A DNA stretch of 14,823 nucleotides from CAYOMP01 sp964405075 (GCA_964405075.1 CAYOMP010000058.1:1-14823), one strand, 5' to 3'; counted from the first letter of the stretch, positions 1 to 6,638 are shown. A program made the numbers and translations. Notes: generated from the letters alone by a model not told the origin.

Positions 1-320
1 CGGATTATGGGATTATTGATAAGGGAGTGCTGTTAATGGAGATTTCTGCTGAAGAATTAAATCGGAAATGTGCCAGAAAGGTCGAGTTATTAACATCTGA
101 CATAGAAAGTGCTACAGTTGCATTAGAAGAGGAGAACTTTAAAAATTATAAAGTAATTGATAATAAAACCATTTATATTTATGATGCAACAGAAAATATT
201 ACAGAGATTAACAAATTATTAGTTATGAAAAATGTACCAGTGCAAGAGCTTCGTGTAAATAATGAAACTTTGGAAGAATTTTTCTTAACATTAACACAGG
301 AAGGAGCAAAGGTATGTTAA
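1..320 (+). CDS. ABC transporter ATP-binding protein, C-terminal end (5' truncated by window)
   Basis: The reading frame is open from the first bases (first full codon at 3) and ends at TAA 318-320. The visible start reads DYGIIDKGVLLMEISAEEL, the usual post-catalytic segment of DrrA/BcrA-type exporter ATPases (roughly 'yxIIxxGxLxxxxSxeEL'), followed by the roughly 80-residue C-terminal domain that is poorly conserved in this family. The Walker A, signature and Walker B motifs must lie upstream of the window. The stop overlaps the start of the permease gene by 7 bases, so the two are translationally coupled and very probably form one transporter. An internal ATG at 27-29 is not a credible start because homology-like sequence continues upstream. 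The substrate cannot be told; the attached kinase and regulator suggest a peptide antibiotic or similar envelope-active compound (inference). Confidence 0.85.
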   Translation, partial: DYGIIDKGVLLMEISAEELNRKCARKVELLTSDIESATVALEEENFKNYKVIDNKTIYIYDATENITEINKLLVMKNVPVQELRVNNETLEEFFLTLTQEGAKVC

Positions 321-1123
321 ACTTAATTAGAATGAATTTGTATAGATTTTTTAAATCAAAGGTATATATAGGATTATTAATAGTAGGAATATGTGCAGCA
401 GTAATGAATCTGGGAATGTTAGATGTGGAACAGTCAGATTTGGATTATGAATTATTAAAGGAAGCAGGAGCCGAGGATGGAGAAAAAGAGTTTGGAATTG
501 TTGTTGCACCAACATTGGATCCGTCAGTTGTTTATGTAGTAGAGGGAATAATTCATAGTGGATTTTTGTTAATGGCAGTTTCAATTTTTGCTGTAATTTT
601 TTCGGCAGGTGAACAAACAAGTGGTTATTTGAAAAATGTTATATTACCCAAAAAGAAAAAGCATTATTTATTCTTGGCAAAGATAATACCTATTAGTTTA
701 TTTACAATACTTTGTTTTGGAATAACATTTGCAATAAATATGATTTTTACAAGTAAATATGAAGTTGGAATTACTTTAGCATTTGTAGTATCCACATTAA
801 TTCAGATTGTATTACATACTGCATTTGCTGTATGTATGCTGGCGGTTATGGAAATTATTAGAAATCAGGCTATTGGAATTATTGTTGCAATTTTTGGAAG
901 TATGGGAGTGCATGTACTAATTATGAGCTTATTCGAGTCTGTATTAGGTGGTATTGGAATACCGGCACAATTTATGCTTAGCAGATATATGCTGTTCACA
1001 TGTTCAGCAGCATTGTCAGCATCAGAAAATGGAGTATTTGTAAGTTGCGCTATAACAGCAGTTATTGGATTGATTTTATATAGTATCTTGGGCAGTAAGG
1101 TTTTTGTAAAGAGAGATATTTAA
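314..1123 (+). CDS. ABC-2 type transporter permease
   Basis: This 269-residue integral membrane protein is the likely partner of the ATPase just upstream. About six hydrophobic segments are visible: near residues 16-33, 75-97, 120-142, 148-176, 184-212 and 240-263. A larger outward segment between the first two contains many acidic residues (about 35-70). Size and topology fit ABC-2 permeases of the BcrB/LanE-type immunity exporters, in which a homo- or heterodimer forms the pore. The start ATG overlaps the ATPase stop and has AAGGAG seven bases upstream (301-306). It is followed by a roughly 100-base gap and then the kinase. Assignment rests on topology and context; no diagnostic catalytic motif exists for this family. 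Confidence 0.8.
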   Translation: MLNLIRMNLYRFFKSKVYIGLLIVGICAAVMNLGMLDVEQSDLDYELLKEAGAEDGEKEFGIVVAPTLDPSVVYVVEGIIHSGFLLMAVSIFAVIFSAGEQTSGYLKNVILPKKKKHYLFLAKIIPISLFTILCFGITFAINMIFTSKYEVGITLAFVVSTLIQIVLHTAFAVCMLAVMEIIRNQAIGIIVAIFGSMGVHVLIMSLFESVLGGIGIPAQFMLSRYMLFTCSAALSASENGVFVSCAITAVIGLILYSILGSKVFVKRDI

Positions 1124-1224
1124 AAGGGATAAATAATAGGGTTCAAATTCTTATAATTTCTATAGAGTAATAAAGGTATATCAAAAATTTGATAGAAATA
1201 GCATTTATATAATGGGAGAAAAAA

Positions 1225-2124
1225 ATGGTTCACTATATGATGGAAGGGATATTAATAACAGTGATAATAGCCTTAAGTATATATATATGGCTATATCGCA
1301 GACAGGTTAGGGAACTTCATAAACAGTTGCAATTTCATAAGGAGGAAGAGTCTAATCGTCAGATTTCTATTGACATAAGAGCTAAAGAATGTCTTGAATT
1401 ACAACAGGACTTAAATGACCTATTAAAGGAGAAACGAATTAGACAGAATAAGTTTAATATGGAAGAAAAGAAGCTTATGGATATGGTTACTAATGTGTCT
1501 CATGATATTAGAACTCCCCTTACATCTATTAGTGGATATTTTCAAATGTATTCTCAATCAACAAGTGAAGAGGATAAGAGCAGGTATCAGGCAATAATAG
1601 AAGGAAGATTAAAAGCATTGGCAGAAATGCTAGAGGAATTCTTTACCTATTTCAAAATAAGAAACGGACAGTATAATCAGGAATTGAAAGTGTGCGATGT
1701 TCAAAGAGTTCTCTGTGAAACAATGTTTCTATTCATTGATGATATGAAAGATGCAGGCATAGAACCTGAAATTGACATACCAGAGGATTCAGTAGAAATG
1801 ATTATAAACGAAGAAAATATCCGAAGAATATTTTTTAATATTATAAAAAATGCGTTAGTTCATGGAAAAGAAAAAATAGTAATACAAATGAAGGAAAGCA
1901 AGGAATCGATAGAGTTTGTATTCAGAAATAAATCAAGAGAAACTATTCCAGAGAATGTGGAAGAAGTATTTGAAAGATTTTACAGTGGCGACAAGTCGCG
2001 AAACACCCAGTCTAGCGGATTGGGTCTTTCTATTGCAAAGGAAATGGTGGAAGATATAGGTGGTGCGATTTGGGCGTTTAGTGAAGGCGAATACTTTGGA
2101 ATAGGTATAAAACTTAAAAGGTAG
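1225..2124 (+). CDS. Sensor histidine kinase, single N-terminal membrane segment
   Basis: This 299-residue kinase should autophosphorylate on a histidine and pass the phosphate to the regulator encoded 10 bases downstream. Visible parts are one transmembrane segment (about 7-24), a charged coiled-coil-like linker (about 28-85), the H-box VSHDIRTPLTSISGY with phospho-acceptor His93, the N-box around 198-213 (FFNIIKNALVHG) and a G-box SGLGLSIAKEM starting at about 264. There is essentially no extracytoplasmic sensor domain, so it probably senses through the membrane or through the transporter. GGGAG lies six bases before the ATG. Linkage to an ABC transporter and an OmpR-type regulator resembles lantibiotic/bacitracin response modules; the actual signal is unknown. 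Confidence 0.92.
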   Translation: MVHYMMEGILITVIIALSIYIWLYRRQVRELHKQLQFHKEEESNRQISIDIRAKECLELQQDLNDLLKEKRIRQNKFNMEEKKLMDMVTNVSHDIRTPLTSISGYFQMYSQSTSEEDKSRYQAIIEGRLKALAEMLEEFFTYFKIRNGQYNQELKVCDVQRVLCETMFLFIDDMKDAGIEPEIDIPEDSVEMIINEENIRRIFFNIIKNALVHGKEKIVIQMKESKESIEFVFRNKSRETIPENVEEVFERFYSGDKSRNTQSSGLGLSIAKEMVEDIGGAIWAFSEGEYFGIGIKLKR

Positions 2125-2134
2125 GGAGCGGATT

Positions 2135-2815
2135 ATGGAGAAGATATTAGTTGTAGAGGATAATGATGAAATTAACAGATTATTGTGTGAAATGCTAACT
2201 CAAGCTAATTATCAGGTATGTTCAGCATTTTCAGGGACAGAAGGATTAATGCGTTTTGAACAGGAAGAGTTTTCGTTAATTTTGCTAGACTTAATGCTAC
2301 CAGGTAAAAGTGGTGAAGAAGTATTAACTAAAATTCGTAAAAAATCTAAAGTACCGGTTATTGTAATTTCAGCAAAGAGTGAAATGGGTGGCAAGGTGGA
2401 TTTGCTTATGAATGGCGCGGATGATTATATTGTTAAACCATTTGATGTGCGTGAAGTATTAGCCAGAGTTAAACTACAGTTGAAGAAAAATATGGGGATT
2501 AAGAAAGAAAATACGAGTATTCAATGTGGGGAATTAGTGATAAATACGGATATGAAGACTGTAGAAATTAACGGTAATATGGTGTCACTTACTAGATTAG
2601 AGTACAATATTGTGCAGTTATTATATGCTAATCCCAACAAAGTATTTACTAAACAGGAATTGTTTGAACAGGCATGGGATGAATATTATGTTGGGGAAGA
2701 TAAGACTATAAATGTGCATGTTAGTAATATAAGGAATAAGTTTAAACAGTATACTGAAAATAATTATATCGAGACAGTTTGGGGCATAGGATTTCGTGCT
2801 GTTAATGAGAAATAA
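2135..2815 (+). CDS. OmpR/PhoB-family response regulator
   Basis: This 226-residue protein has an N-terminal receiver domain (about 1-115) with the acidic pair Glu8/Asp9, phospho-acceptor Asp52 in LILLDLMLPG, Ser79 and Lys101 in IVKPFD. A C-terminal winged-helix DNA-binding domain follows (about 127-225), with the typical ending 'NVHVSNIRNKF...YIETVWGIGFR'. It is the cognate partner of the kinase upstream. Its Shine-Dalgarno GGGAG (2124-2128) overlaps the kinase stop codon, so the two are co-translated. The likely target is the promoter of the transporter operon itself, but that promoter lies outside the window. The gene order (transporter, kinase, regulator) places the control genes last. 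Confidence 0.93.
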   Translation: MEKILVVEDNDEINRLLCEMLTQANYQVCSAFSGTEGLMRFEQEEFSLILLDLMLPGKSGEEVLTKIRKKSKVPVIVISAKSEMGGKVDLLMNGADDYIVKPFDVREVLARVKLQLKKNMGIKKENTSIQCGELVINTDMKTVEINGNMVSLTRLEYNIVQLLYANPNKVFTKQELFEQAWDEYYVGEDKTINVHVSNIRNKFKQYTENNYIETVWGIGFRAVNEK

Positions 2816-2886
2816 TTGGGTGTGCAATATTAATTGTAGTTGGTATTCAAACATTTTTAATGGCAGCTATTGATGAAGAAATTTAA
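2812..2886 (+). pseudogene. Possible remnant of a membrane-protein C-terminus
   Basis: Directly after the regulator stop, a short frame encodes an obvious hydrophobic helix (IIGCAILIVVGIQTFLMAA) followed by acidic residues and TAA at 2884-2886. The frame is closed by TGA at 2806-2808 and has no usual start codon or ribosome site. It could be the degraded 3' end of a lost membrane gene, or chance coding in AT-rich DNA. The composition (a clean 19-residue helix, then IDEEI) makes me record it, with low confidence. Confidence 0.2.
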
Positions 2887-3002
2887 ATTCTATAGTAATT
2901 AAGATTATTGTGATTTGTATGTTCAGAAGTTATACTAAGAAAAAAACATAGATATATAGAAAACAGGTAAAAAGACAGAAAGTATCTTTTTTATAATTTT
3001 AT

Positions 3003-3031
3003 TTGACAAAATGAAGGTAATATGTTACATA
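3003..3031 (+). promoter_or_regulatory. Putative sigma-A promoter of the FMN-binding protein gene
   Basis: A consensus -35 TTGACA lies at 3003-3008. At 17 bases spacing the -10 would be TACATA (3026-3031), a weak match; TAATAT at 3030-3035 is better but too far away. The -10 zone lies inside the 35-bp palindrome, so a protein bound there would block the promoter. The leader to the ATG at 3196 would be about 155 bases and would include the dispersed repeat. Confidence 0.45.
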
Positions 3032-3050
3032 ATATATGTAATGTATTACC
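3016..3050. promoter_or_regulatory. 35-bp palindrome, probable operator (or A/T-rich terminator)
   Basis: The left arm GGTAATATGTTACAT (3016-3030) and right arm ATGTAATGTATTACC (3036-3050) pair at 13 of 15 positions around a 5-base centre AATAT. The length and symmetry fit the site of a dimeric repressor such as a TetR- or GntR-type protein. It sits immediately after a TTGACA hexamer. A run of four T follows on the plus strand, so a weak terminator for the upstream operon is the alternative reading. Confidence 0.5.
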
Positions 3051-3061
3051 TTTTGCGTTTG

Positions 3062-3094
3062 CGCGAGCAACAAGGAGAGAATTATGTTTACATA
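3062..3094 (+). repeat. Dispersed repeat, copy 1 (CGCGAGCAAC...TATGTTTACATA)
   Basis: This 33-base sequence matches the reverse complement of 10541-10573 at about 29 positions. Both copies start with CGCGAGCAAC and end with ATTATGTTTACATA, the latter containing the near-palindrome TATGT-TT-ACATA. The GC-rich head stands out from the surrounding AT-rich DNA. Both copies are intergenic. Confidence 0.6.
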
Positions 3095-3195
3095 GATTTT
3101 TGACGAATGCCACGAAACTCACAAAGCGTGTTTCTCGTTTGGAGAAAATAATTACATTTGTTTTTAAGATTTTTAAAATAACGGAGGTTAAGAAG

Positions 3196-3603
3196 ATGAA
3201 AAAAATATTTAAAGGTTGTTTGATATCAATACTAATATTTGTGTTGGTAGTAATAGTGGTAATTATAGTAGCCTTTGGAAGGATGACAAAGAATATGAAT
3301 ACAGAAATGGATAATCTCACTAATGTGGAAATAGATATGAATAATGTTAAAGATGGTGTGTATATAGGCAAAAGTGAAACCAGTCTTGTAAAGGTTGAAG
3401 TAGAGGTGACTGTAGAAAATGGTAAAATGACAAATATTGATATTATTAAGCATGAAAATGGAAAAGGTGAACCTGCAAATGTTATAGTAGATGATATGGT
3501 AGAAAAAAATACTTATGATGTAGATGGAGTAAGTGGGGCAACTACATCGAGTGAAGTAATTAAGAATGCCGTTAATAATGCATTATTAAAGGGAGTTGAG
3601 TAA
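3196..3603 (+). CDS. Membrane-anchored FMN-binding domain protein
   Basis: This 135-residue protein has one N-terminal membrane segment (about 8-28) and an FMN-binding domain (PF04205-like, about 52-133). The segment DGVSGATTSSEVI matches the flavinylation motif of the NqrC/RnfG group; a threonine in it (Thr116/Thr117) would carry FMN through a phosphoester bond made by an ApbE-type transferase. The orientation places the flavin outside the membrane, where such proteins pass electrons to extracytoplasmic acceptors or reductases. I chose the ATG at 3196 because ACGGAGG lies 8-14 bases upstream and the protein begins cleanly with MKKIFKG before the helix; the frame is open further upstream but runs through regulatory sequence. 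No ApbE, Rnf or Nqr gene is nearby. It is coupled to the unknown gene that follows. Confidence 0.88.
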   Translation: MKKIFKGCLISILIFVLVVIVVIIVAFGRMTKNMNTEMDNLTNVEIDMNNVKDGVYIGKSETSLVKVEVEVTVENGKMTNIDIIKHENGKGEPANVIVDDMVEKNTYDVDGVSGATTSSEVIKNAVNNALLKGVE

Positions 3604-3604
3604 G

Positions 3605-4648
3605 GTGAAAGCATTTATACCATTTAAAGTTGAAACATATCCTATAAAGAAATTAGGAATAATTCCTTTTGAGAATAACCCTGAGAAAATATATAGAAGT
3701 TTTGAAATACAATATATAGATGATGAAAGCAGAGGAACAGGATACCGAATGCTGGCGTATAGAAATGATAAATATGTGGATGTATATGATGATTATTCTT
3801 TAGTGTTTGATAAGGATGAGGAATTTGATGTAGTTGAAAATGGATGTAATAAACATGTTCAAGTCAAATTTGAAAATACAGTTATGGAAAAAAGGGGTTT
3901 GAATGAAATAATTAGCTTTAGGTTTAGGGATATAGAAGGAAGATTGGTTGATGTGTATTATGAAGAAAAGGCTACACGAGGTTCTAAACCAATGAATCTT
4001 CCTGCACCTGTTGGCTATGGCTCTACGAATCCTACTTTTTTGCCAATATTTTTTATGTACAATTTTGATTTTTTAAGAAGAAAAGCACAGATGCATTGTA
4101 GAATTGATGATACAGAATTAGAAATAGATAAGTTTCCGATTCCTATGGGTGGACAGATGCGTACCTTTGCAAGATACAGTAACCAGTGTAATCTGCTTGC
4201 ATTTGCACAAAGTGAAGATGGAGAAATTAAAGAGGTTGAATTGGACAGTGACATGGCTTATGTGGATGAGAATGTAAAGTATCAATTCAATAAGGATGGT
4301 GCATTAGAGAAAATAAATGCATGTTTTAAAGATGAAACAGTAGTAGTATCCTTTGAGCCGGCGTTAGACATTTCTAAGGAAGGTAGGATAAAGTTTTCCA
4401 TAAATCCTAAAGAGGAAATGGGGTATATTGCAGGAGACTTGTGTGTAAAGAAAAATAATGATAGAATGACACTAAATATGGTTCCTACATTAGGATGGAA
4501 GTCAGTGCCTACAACACTTATATCTAGGATAATTTTGAGTGAAAAGTCTATGTTTTGCAGTTGGGCTAAAAATTATGAATATAATGCAACAATTGATTTG
4601 AATAATAAAACAATTCAATCTAGCTGGGTAAATCATCAATCCGAGTAG
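3605..4648 (+). CDS. Conserved-looking hypothetical protein, coupled to FMN-binding protein
   Basis: I do not recognise this protein of about 347 residues. It has no signal peptide or membrane helix, is rich in alternating hydrophobic/charged stretches typical of beta structure, and contains a more aromatic centre (LPIFFMYNFDFLRRKAQMH, about residues 140-160). A GTG at 3605 has GGGAG nine bases upstream (3591-3595) and is my preferred start; a TTG at 3596 in the same frame would overlap the upstream stop but has no room for a ribosome site. It starts one base after the FMN-protein stop, so the two are almost certainly co-translated and may work together. Lipocalin-like or other beta-barrel enzymes are possible, but nothing visible proves a fold or reaction. 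Confidence 0.75.
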   Translation: MKAFIPFKVETYPIKKLGIIPFENNPEKIYRSFEIQYIDDESRGTGYRMLAYRNDKYVDVYDDYSLVFDKDEEFDVVENGCNKHVQVKFENTVMEKRGLNEIISFRFRDIEGRLVDVYYEEKATRGSKPMNLPAPVGYGSTNPTFLPIFFMYNFDFLRRKAQMHCRIDDTELEIDKFPIPMGGQMRTFARYSNQCNLLAFAQSEDGEIKEVELDSDMAYVDENVKYQFNKDGALEKINACFKDETVVVSFEPALDISKEGRIKFSINPKEEMGYIAGDLCVKKNNDRMTLNMVPTLGWKSVPTTLISRIILSEKSMFCSWAKNYEYNATIDLNNKTIQSSWVNHQSE

Positions 4649-4733
4649 GAAACACGTGATATTAAAGATTTGTAAAGAAATATGGCTATCGCAAATTAGT
4701 TATTAAACTGTTTATATTGCGGAGGGGATTAAT

Positions 4734-5138
4734 ATGGAGTTAAAGAAAAGCTACAAGGGGATTGTAACGTGGATAATATGGTTAGTCGCATTTGGACTTT
4801 GGATTGCTGTACTGCCAATTAGAAGTGAAGCAATAATAGGACGTATTTATATTAATTTAATGACTATTTGGATAACTGTTTTAATGGGAATAATTTATAA
4901 AACAGAAAATGTATATTGGTTTAGTGGAACCAGCTACGAAGAAGCAGTGGCAGTTGGTAAAGACAGAAGAAAGAAATTTGCATTGAAGCATTTTAAACAG
5001 TTTGGGCTTTTTGCAGGGATATTTTTGGTATATTCTTTTGCGTCGTATTTTTTAGGATTACATTATTATATTGATATAGTAGTTGCTATAATTGGATTGT
5101 TTGTTACGTCTTTAAGTACAGCTAGATTTCATATATAG
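4734..5138 (+). CDS. Small multi-pass membrane protein of unknown function
   Basis: This 134-residue protein has about four hydrophobic segments (near 9-28, 36-54, 89-107 and 110-127). Between the second and third lies a conserved-looking soluble loop (YWFSGTSYEEAVAVGKDRRKK begins near residue 62). It has an excellent ribosome site, GGAGGGG, six bases before ATG. No known family is recognised. It follows the unknown 347-residue protein by 85 bases on the same strand and could be in the same operon, although no promoter or terminator decides this. The basic loop should face the cytoplasm by the positive-inside rule. Confidence 0.7.
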   Translation: MELKKSYKGIVTWIIWLVAFGLWIAVLPIRSEAIIGRIYINLMTIWITVLMGIIYKTENVYWFSGTSYEEAVAVGKDRRKKFALKHFKQFGLFAGIFLVYSFASYFLGLHYYIDIVVAIIGLFVTSLSTARFHI

Positions 5139-5194
5139 TGAAGGGAATAGAAAAATTGAAGTTTGTTGGGTAAATTTTTTGTGATATTTATAAA

Positions 5195-5316
5195 GAATTT
5201 TCATTTCCAATACAGACACGCTTGCGCTTGATACATACGTAGCAGTACTAAATTCGCACAAGTGCTCATTAAGTGCTGACGTATGTATGACAGTCTGTTA
5301 TGGAATATGAAAATTC
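5195..5316. repeat. 122-bp imperfect inverted repeat (MITE-like or structured RNA)
   Basis: The two halves pair over most of their length: GAATTTTCAT (5195-5204) with ATGAAAATTC (5307-5316), TTCCA with TGGAA, ACAGAC (5212-5217) with GTCTGT (5293-5298), and ATACATACGT (5231-5240) with ACGTATGTAT (5279-5288). The tip contains a smaller hairpin, GCAC-AA-GTGC (5256-5265). Unpaired internal bulges (for example 5218-5230) make it imperfect. No target-site duplication is obvious. Confidence 0.6.
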
Positions 5317-5359
5317 TATTTTATATACCAATATAACTATTTTTAGATGTTTAATATTT

Positions 5360-5388
5360 GACATAAGTTTTTGCTTATGTCATTTTTT
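5360..5388 (+). terminator. Intrinsic terminator
   Basis: A perfect 8-bp stem GACATAAG (5360-5367) / CTTATGTC (5374-5381) with a 6-base loop is followed by A and six T (5383-5388). It would end transcription coming from the 3196-5138 gene group or from the inverted-repeat element, and isolates motA from upstream transcription. Confidence 0.7.
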
Positions 5389-5598
5389 GCAGCAAAAAGA
5401 ATGACATATAAGTATGAGTATTCGAAGCATATGGCGAAAATTAAGAAAATTTTTGTCATAAAGACACCCCTCACGTGCGAAGAGTTTACAAACAAACTCA
5501 TTGTTATAATTTATTCGAGATTGTACTTACGTAAAATTAGCAAGATTTTCGTTAGTCTTAAGACTTAAGTCCCTGATACTCACTGTAAAACCATAAAA

Positions 5599-5641
5599 AT
5601 ACTACTATAAATACTACCTAAAAAGAGTTGAATATACTACC
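5599..5641 (+). repeat. Three ATACTAC direct repeats upstream of motA
   Basis: The heptamer ATACTAC occurs at 5599-5605, 5611-5617 and 5634-5640; the last two continue with C. Start-to-start spacings are 12 and 23 bases, close to one and two helical turns, so the copies would lie on the same face of the DNA. This is the pattern of an activator or repressor array about 60-100 bases upstream of the motA start. No flagellar sigma-28 promoter motif was found here. Confidence 0.4.
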
Positions 5642-5701
5642 TGGTGGGTTTTATCTGTGCATATTTTCATCTATGATGAAAATGAAAGTGAGGTAGAGCT
5701 T

Positions 5702-6493
5702 ATGAAGAAAACAAATAATGCAGCAGTTACAGGTTTTATGTTGTGTATGTGTGCAATACTCTTTGGAATTGCTACTAATGGCGGGTTAGATGCAATTGTG
5801 GGATTAATACATATACCATCAATGATAGTTACCTTTGGTGGAGCTTTTTTTGCAATATTAATTACAGCGGATTCTTTTTCTGATTATTTTGACTGCTTAA
5901 AAAGTTTTGGGACAGCGTTTAAGAAGAATGAAACCAATGTGGATGAGATTACAGAAAAAATATTGTTTTTATCCAATACAGCAAGAAAAGAAGGTCTGTT
6001 GGTGTTAGAAGAAGCGGCAAATGATATTTCAAATGATTTTCTTAAAAAAGGCATAAATATGATTGTAGATGGTTCAGACCCTGAACTTGTGAGAGATATT
6101 TTAGAAAATGATATGGTTCATCGAGATGAAAGAAATAAAAGACGTATTAAATTCTGGCAGGATTTAGGTTCTTATGCTCCAGCGTGGGGAATGATAGGAA
6201 CATTGCTAGGACTCATTGATATGATGAGAAGTATGGGAAATGCAGTTGATTCAGTGGGAGCAGGTATGTCTTTAGCATTACTTACTACTCTCTATGGTTC
6301 AATTCTGGCAAACTGGGTATGTATTCCTATAGCAAGAAAATTAGAAAAGAGCAGTGAAGAAGAATACATAATAATGGAAGTTATTTCGGAAGGTGTATTA
6401 TCGATACAGGCGGGAGATAATCCTAGAATTATCCAAGAGAAAATTAAGGCCGTAATTGAGATGAGAGAAGAGAAAATAGAAGAAGCAGCATAA
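5702..6493 (+). CDS. motA: Flagellar motor stator protein MotA
   Basis: This protein of 263 residues is the usual MotA length. It shows four membrane segments (near 9-28, 34-54, about 157-178 and about 188-215) with the large cytoplasmic loop between the second and third. Hallmark segments are LGSYAPAWGMIGTLLGLI, with the conserved proline of the third helix, and GMSLALLTTLYGSILANWVCIPIARKL at the fourth. MotA forms the pentameric ring around MotB that powers flagellar rotation by ion flow. I place the start at ATG 5702, with AGGTAG five bases upstream; a frame-compatible ATG at 5657 lies upstream but overlaps an inverted repeat and has no ribosome site. motB normally follows motA; here the next sequence is a repeat-rich gap and an insertion element, and no OmpA-like peptidoglycan-binding protein is encoded anywhere in the window. 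Confidence 0.92.
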   Translation: MKKTNNAAVTGFMLCMCAILFGIATNGGLDAIVGLIHIPSMIVTFGGAFFAILITADSFSDYFDCLKSFGTAFKKNETNVDEITEKILFLSNTARKEGLLVLEEAANDISNDFLKKGINMIVDGSDPELVRDILENDMVHRDERNKRRIKFWQDLGSYAPAWGMIGTLLGLIDMMRSMGNAVDSVGAGMSLALLTTLYGSILANWVCIPIARKLEKSSEEEYIIMEVISEGVLSIQAGDNPRIIQEKIKAVIEMREEKIEEAA

Positions 6494-6510
6494 GATTAAT
6501 TCGGTAAAAA

Positions 6511-6600
6511 AGAATGTGCAAAGTTATTCTCGCGCCGATCTTGCGTTGCATTCTGTGACATTCTACTCCAGCAAAAAGTGTTCATATTTTCGCGAAGCGT
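6511..6600 (+). repeat. GC-richer intergenic element, possible copy of a dispersed family
   Basis: Downstream of motA, the motif ATTCTCGCGCC (6526-6536) is followed by GACATTC and later TCGCG. The same order of motifs occurs on the minus strand at 10677-10749, with different spacings. The composition is far richer in CpG than the neighbouring genes. Similarity is patchy, so the relation is tentative. Confidence 0.35.
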
Positions 6601-6638
6601 TTTATTTGATTAGTAAAGAACTTTTCTATCAAATAAAA
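6600..6638. terminator. Hairpin downstream of motA, probable bidirectional terminator
   Basis: TTTTATTTGAT (6600-6610) pairs perfectly with ATCAAATAAAA (6628-6638). The interior also pairs (AAAG-AA-CTTT), giving a nearly continuous hairpin of 39 bases. The stem is almost pure A/T, so its strength as a terminator is uncertain. A related sequence, TTTATTTGATTAG, occurs after the HD-GYP gene near 14018. Confidence 0.4.

Larger units (their letters stand above)
2816..3195. other. Gene-free region between response regulator and FMN-binding gene
   Basis: This 380-base stretch holds the possible membrane-gene remnant (to 2886), a weak A/T-rich stem (AAAAAGA at 2969-2975 with TCTTTTT at 2985-2991) that may act as a poor terminator, a TTGACA hexamer, a 35-bp palindrome (3016-3050) and one copy of a dispersed repeat (3062-3094). 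An open frame from 3022 runs into the FMN gene, but its first 58 codons lie across the palindrome and repeat and do not look like protein. Confidence 0.5.
5139..5701. other. Gene-free region upstream of motA
   Basis: In these 563 bases I see no convincing gene. They hold a 122-bp imperfect inverted repeat (5195-5316), a hairpin terminator (5360-5388), a small stem GAGTTT/AAACTC (5482-5499), a palindrome around 5555-5565 (AGTCTTAAGACT), three ATACTAC direct repeats (5599-5640) and a 9-bp inverted repeat close to the motA ribosome site (5663-5683). A 65-codon open frame starting at 5371 begins inside the terminator loop and is rejected. Confidence 0.6.

Noticed and set aside
1160..1224. Separate promoter for the histidine kinase gene
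   Set aside because: TTGATA and TATAAT are present, but only about 13 bases apart, too close for a sigma-A promoter.
3022..3195. N-terminal extension of the FMN-binding protein (58 more codons)
   Set aside because: It runs through a palindrome and a dispersed repeat and reads as basic, low-quality protein; ATG 3196 has a clear ribosome site and begins a normal membrane anchor.
5371..5568. 65-codon open frame
   Set aside because: It starts inside the loop of a terminator hairpin, has no ribosome site, and its composition is that of translated AT-rich intergenic DNA.
5139..5701. CRISPR array
   Set aside because: Only three 7-base repeats at irregular spacing and one large inverted repeat are present; there are no repeat-spacer units.
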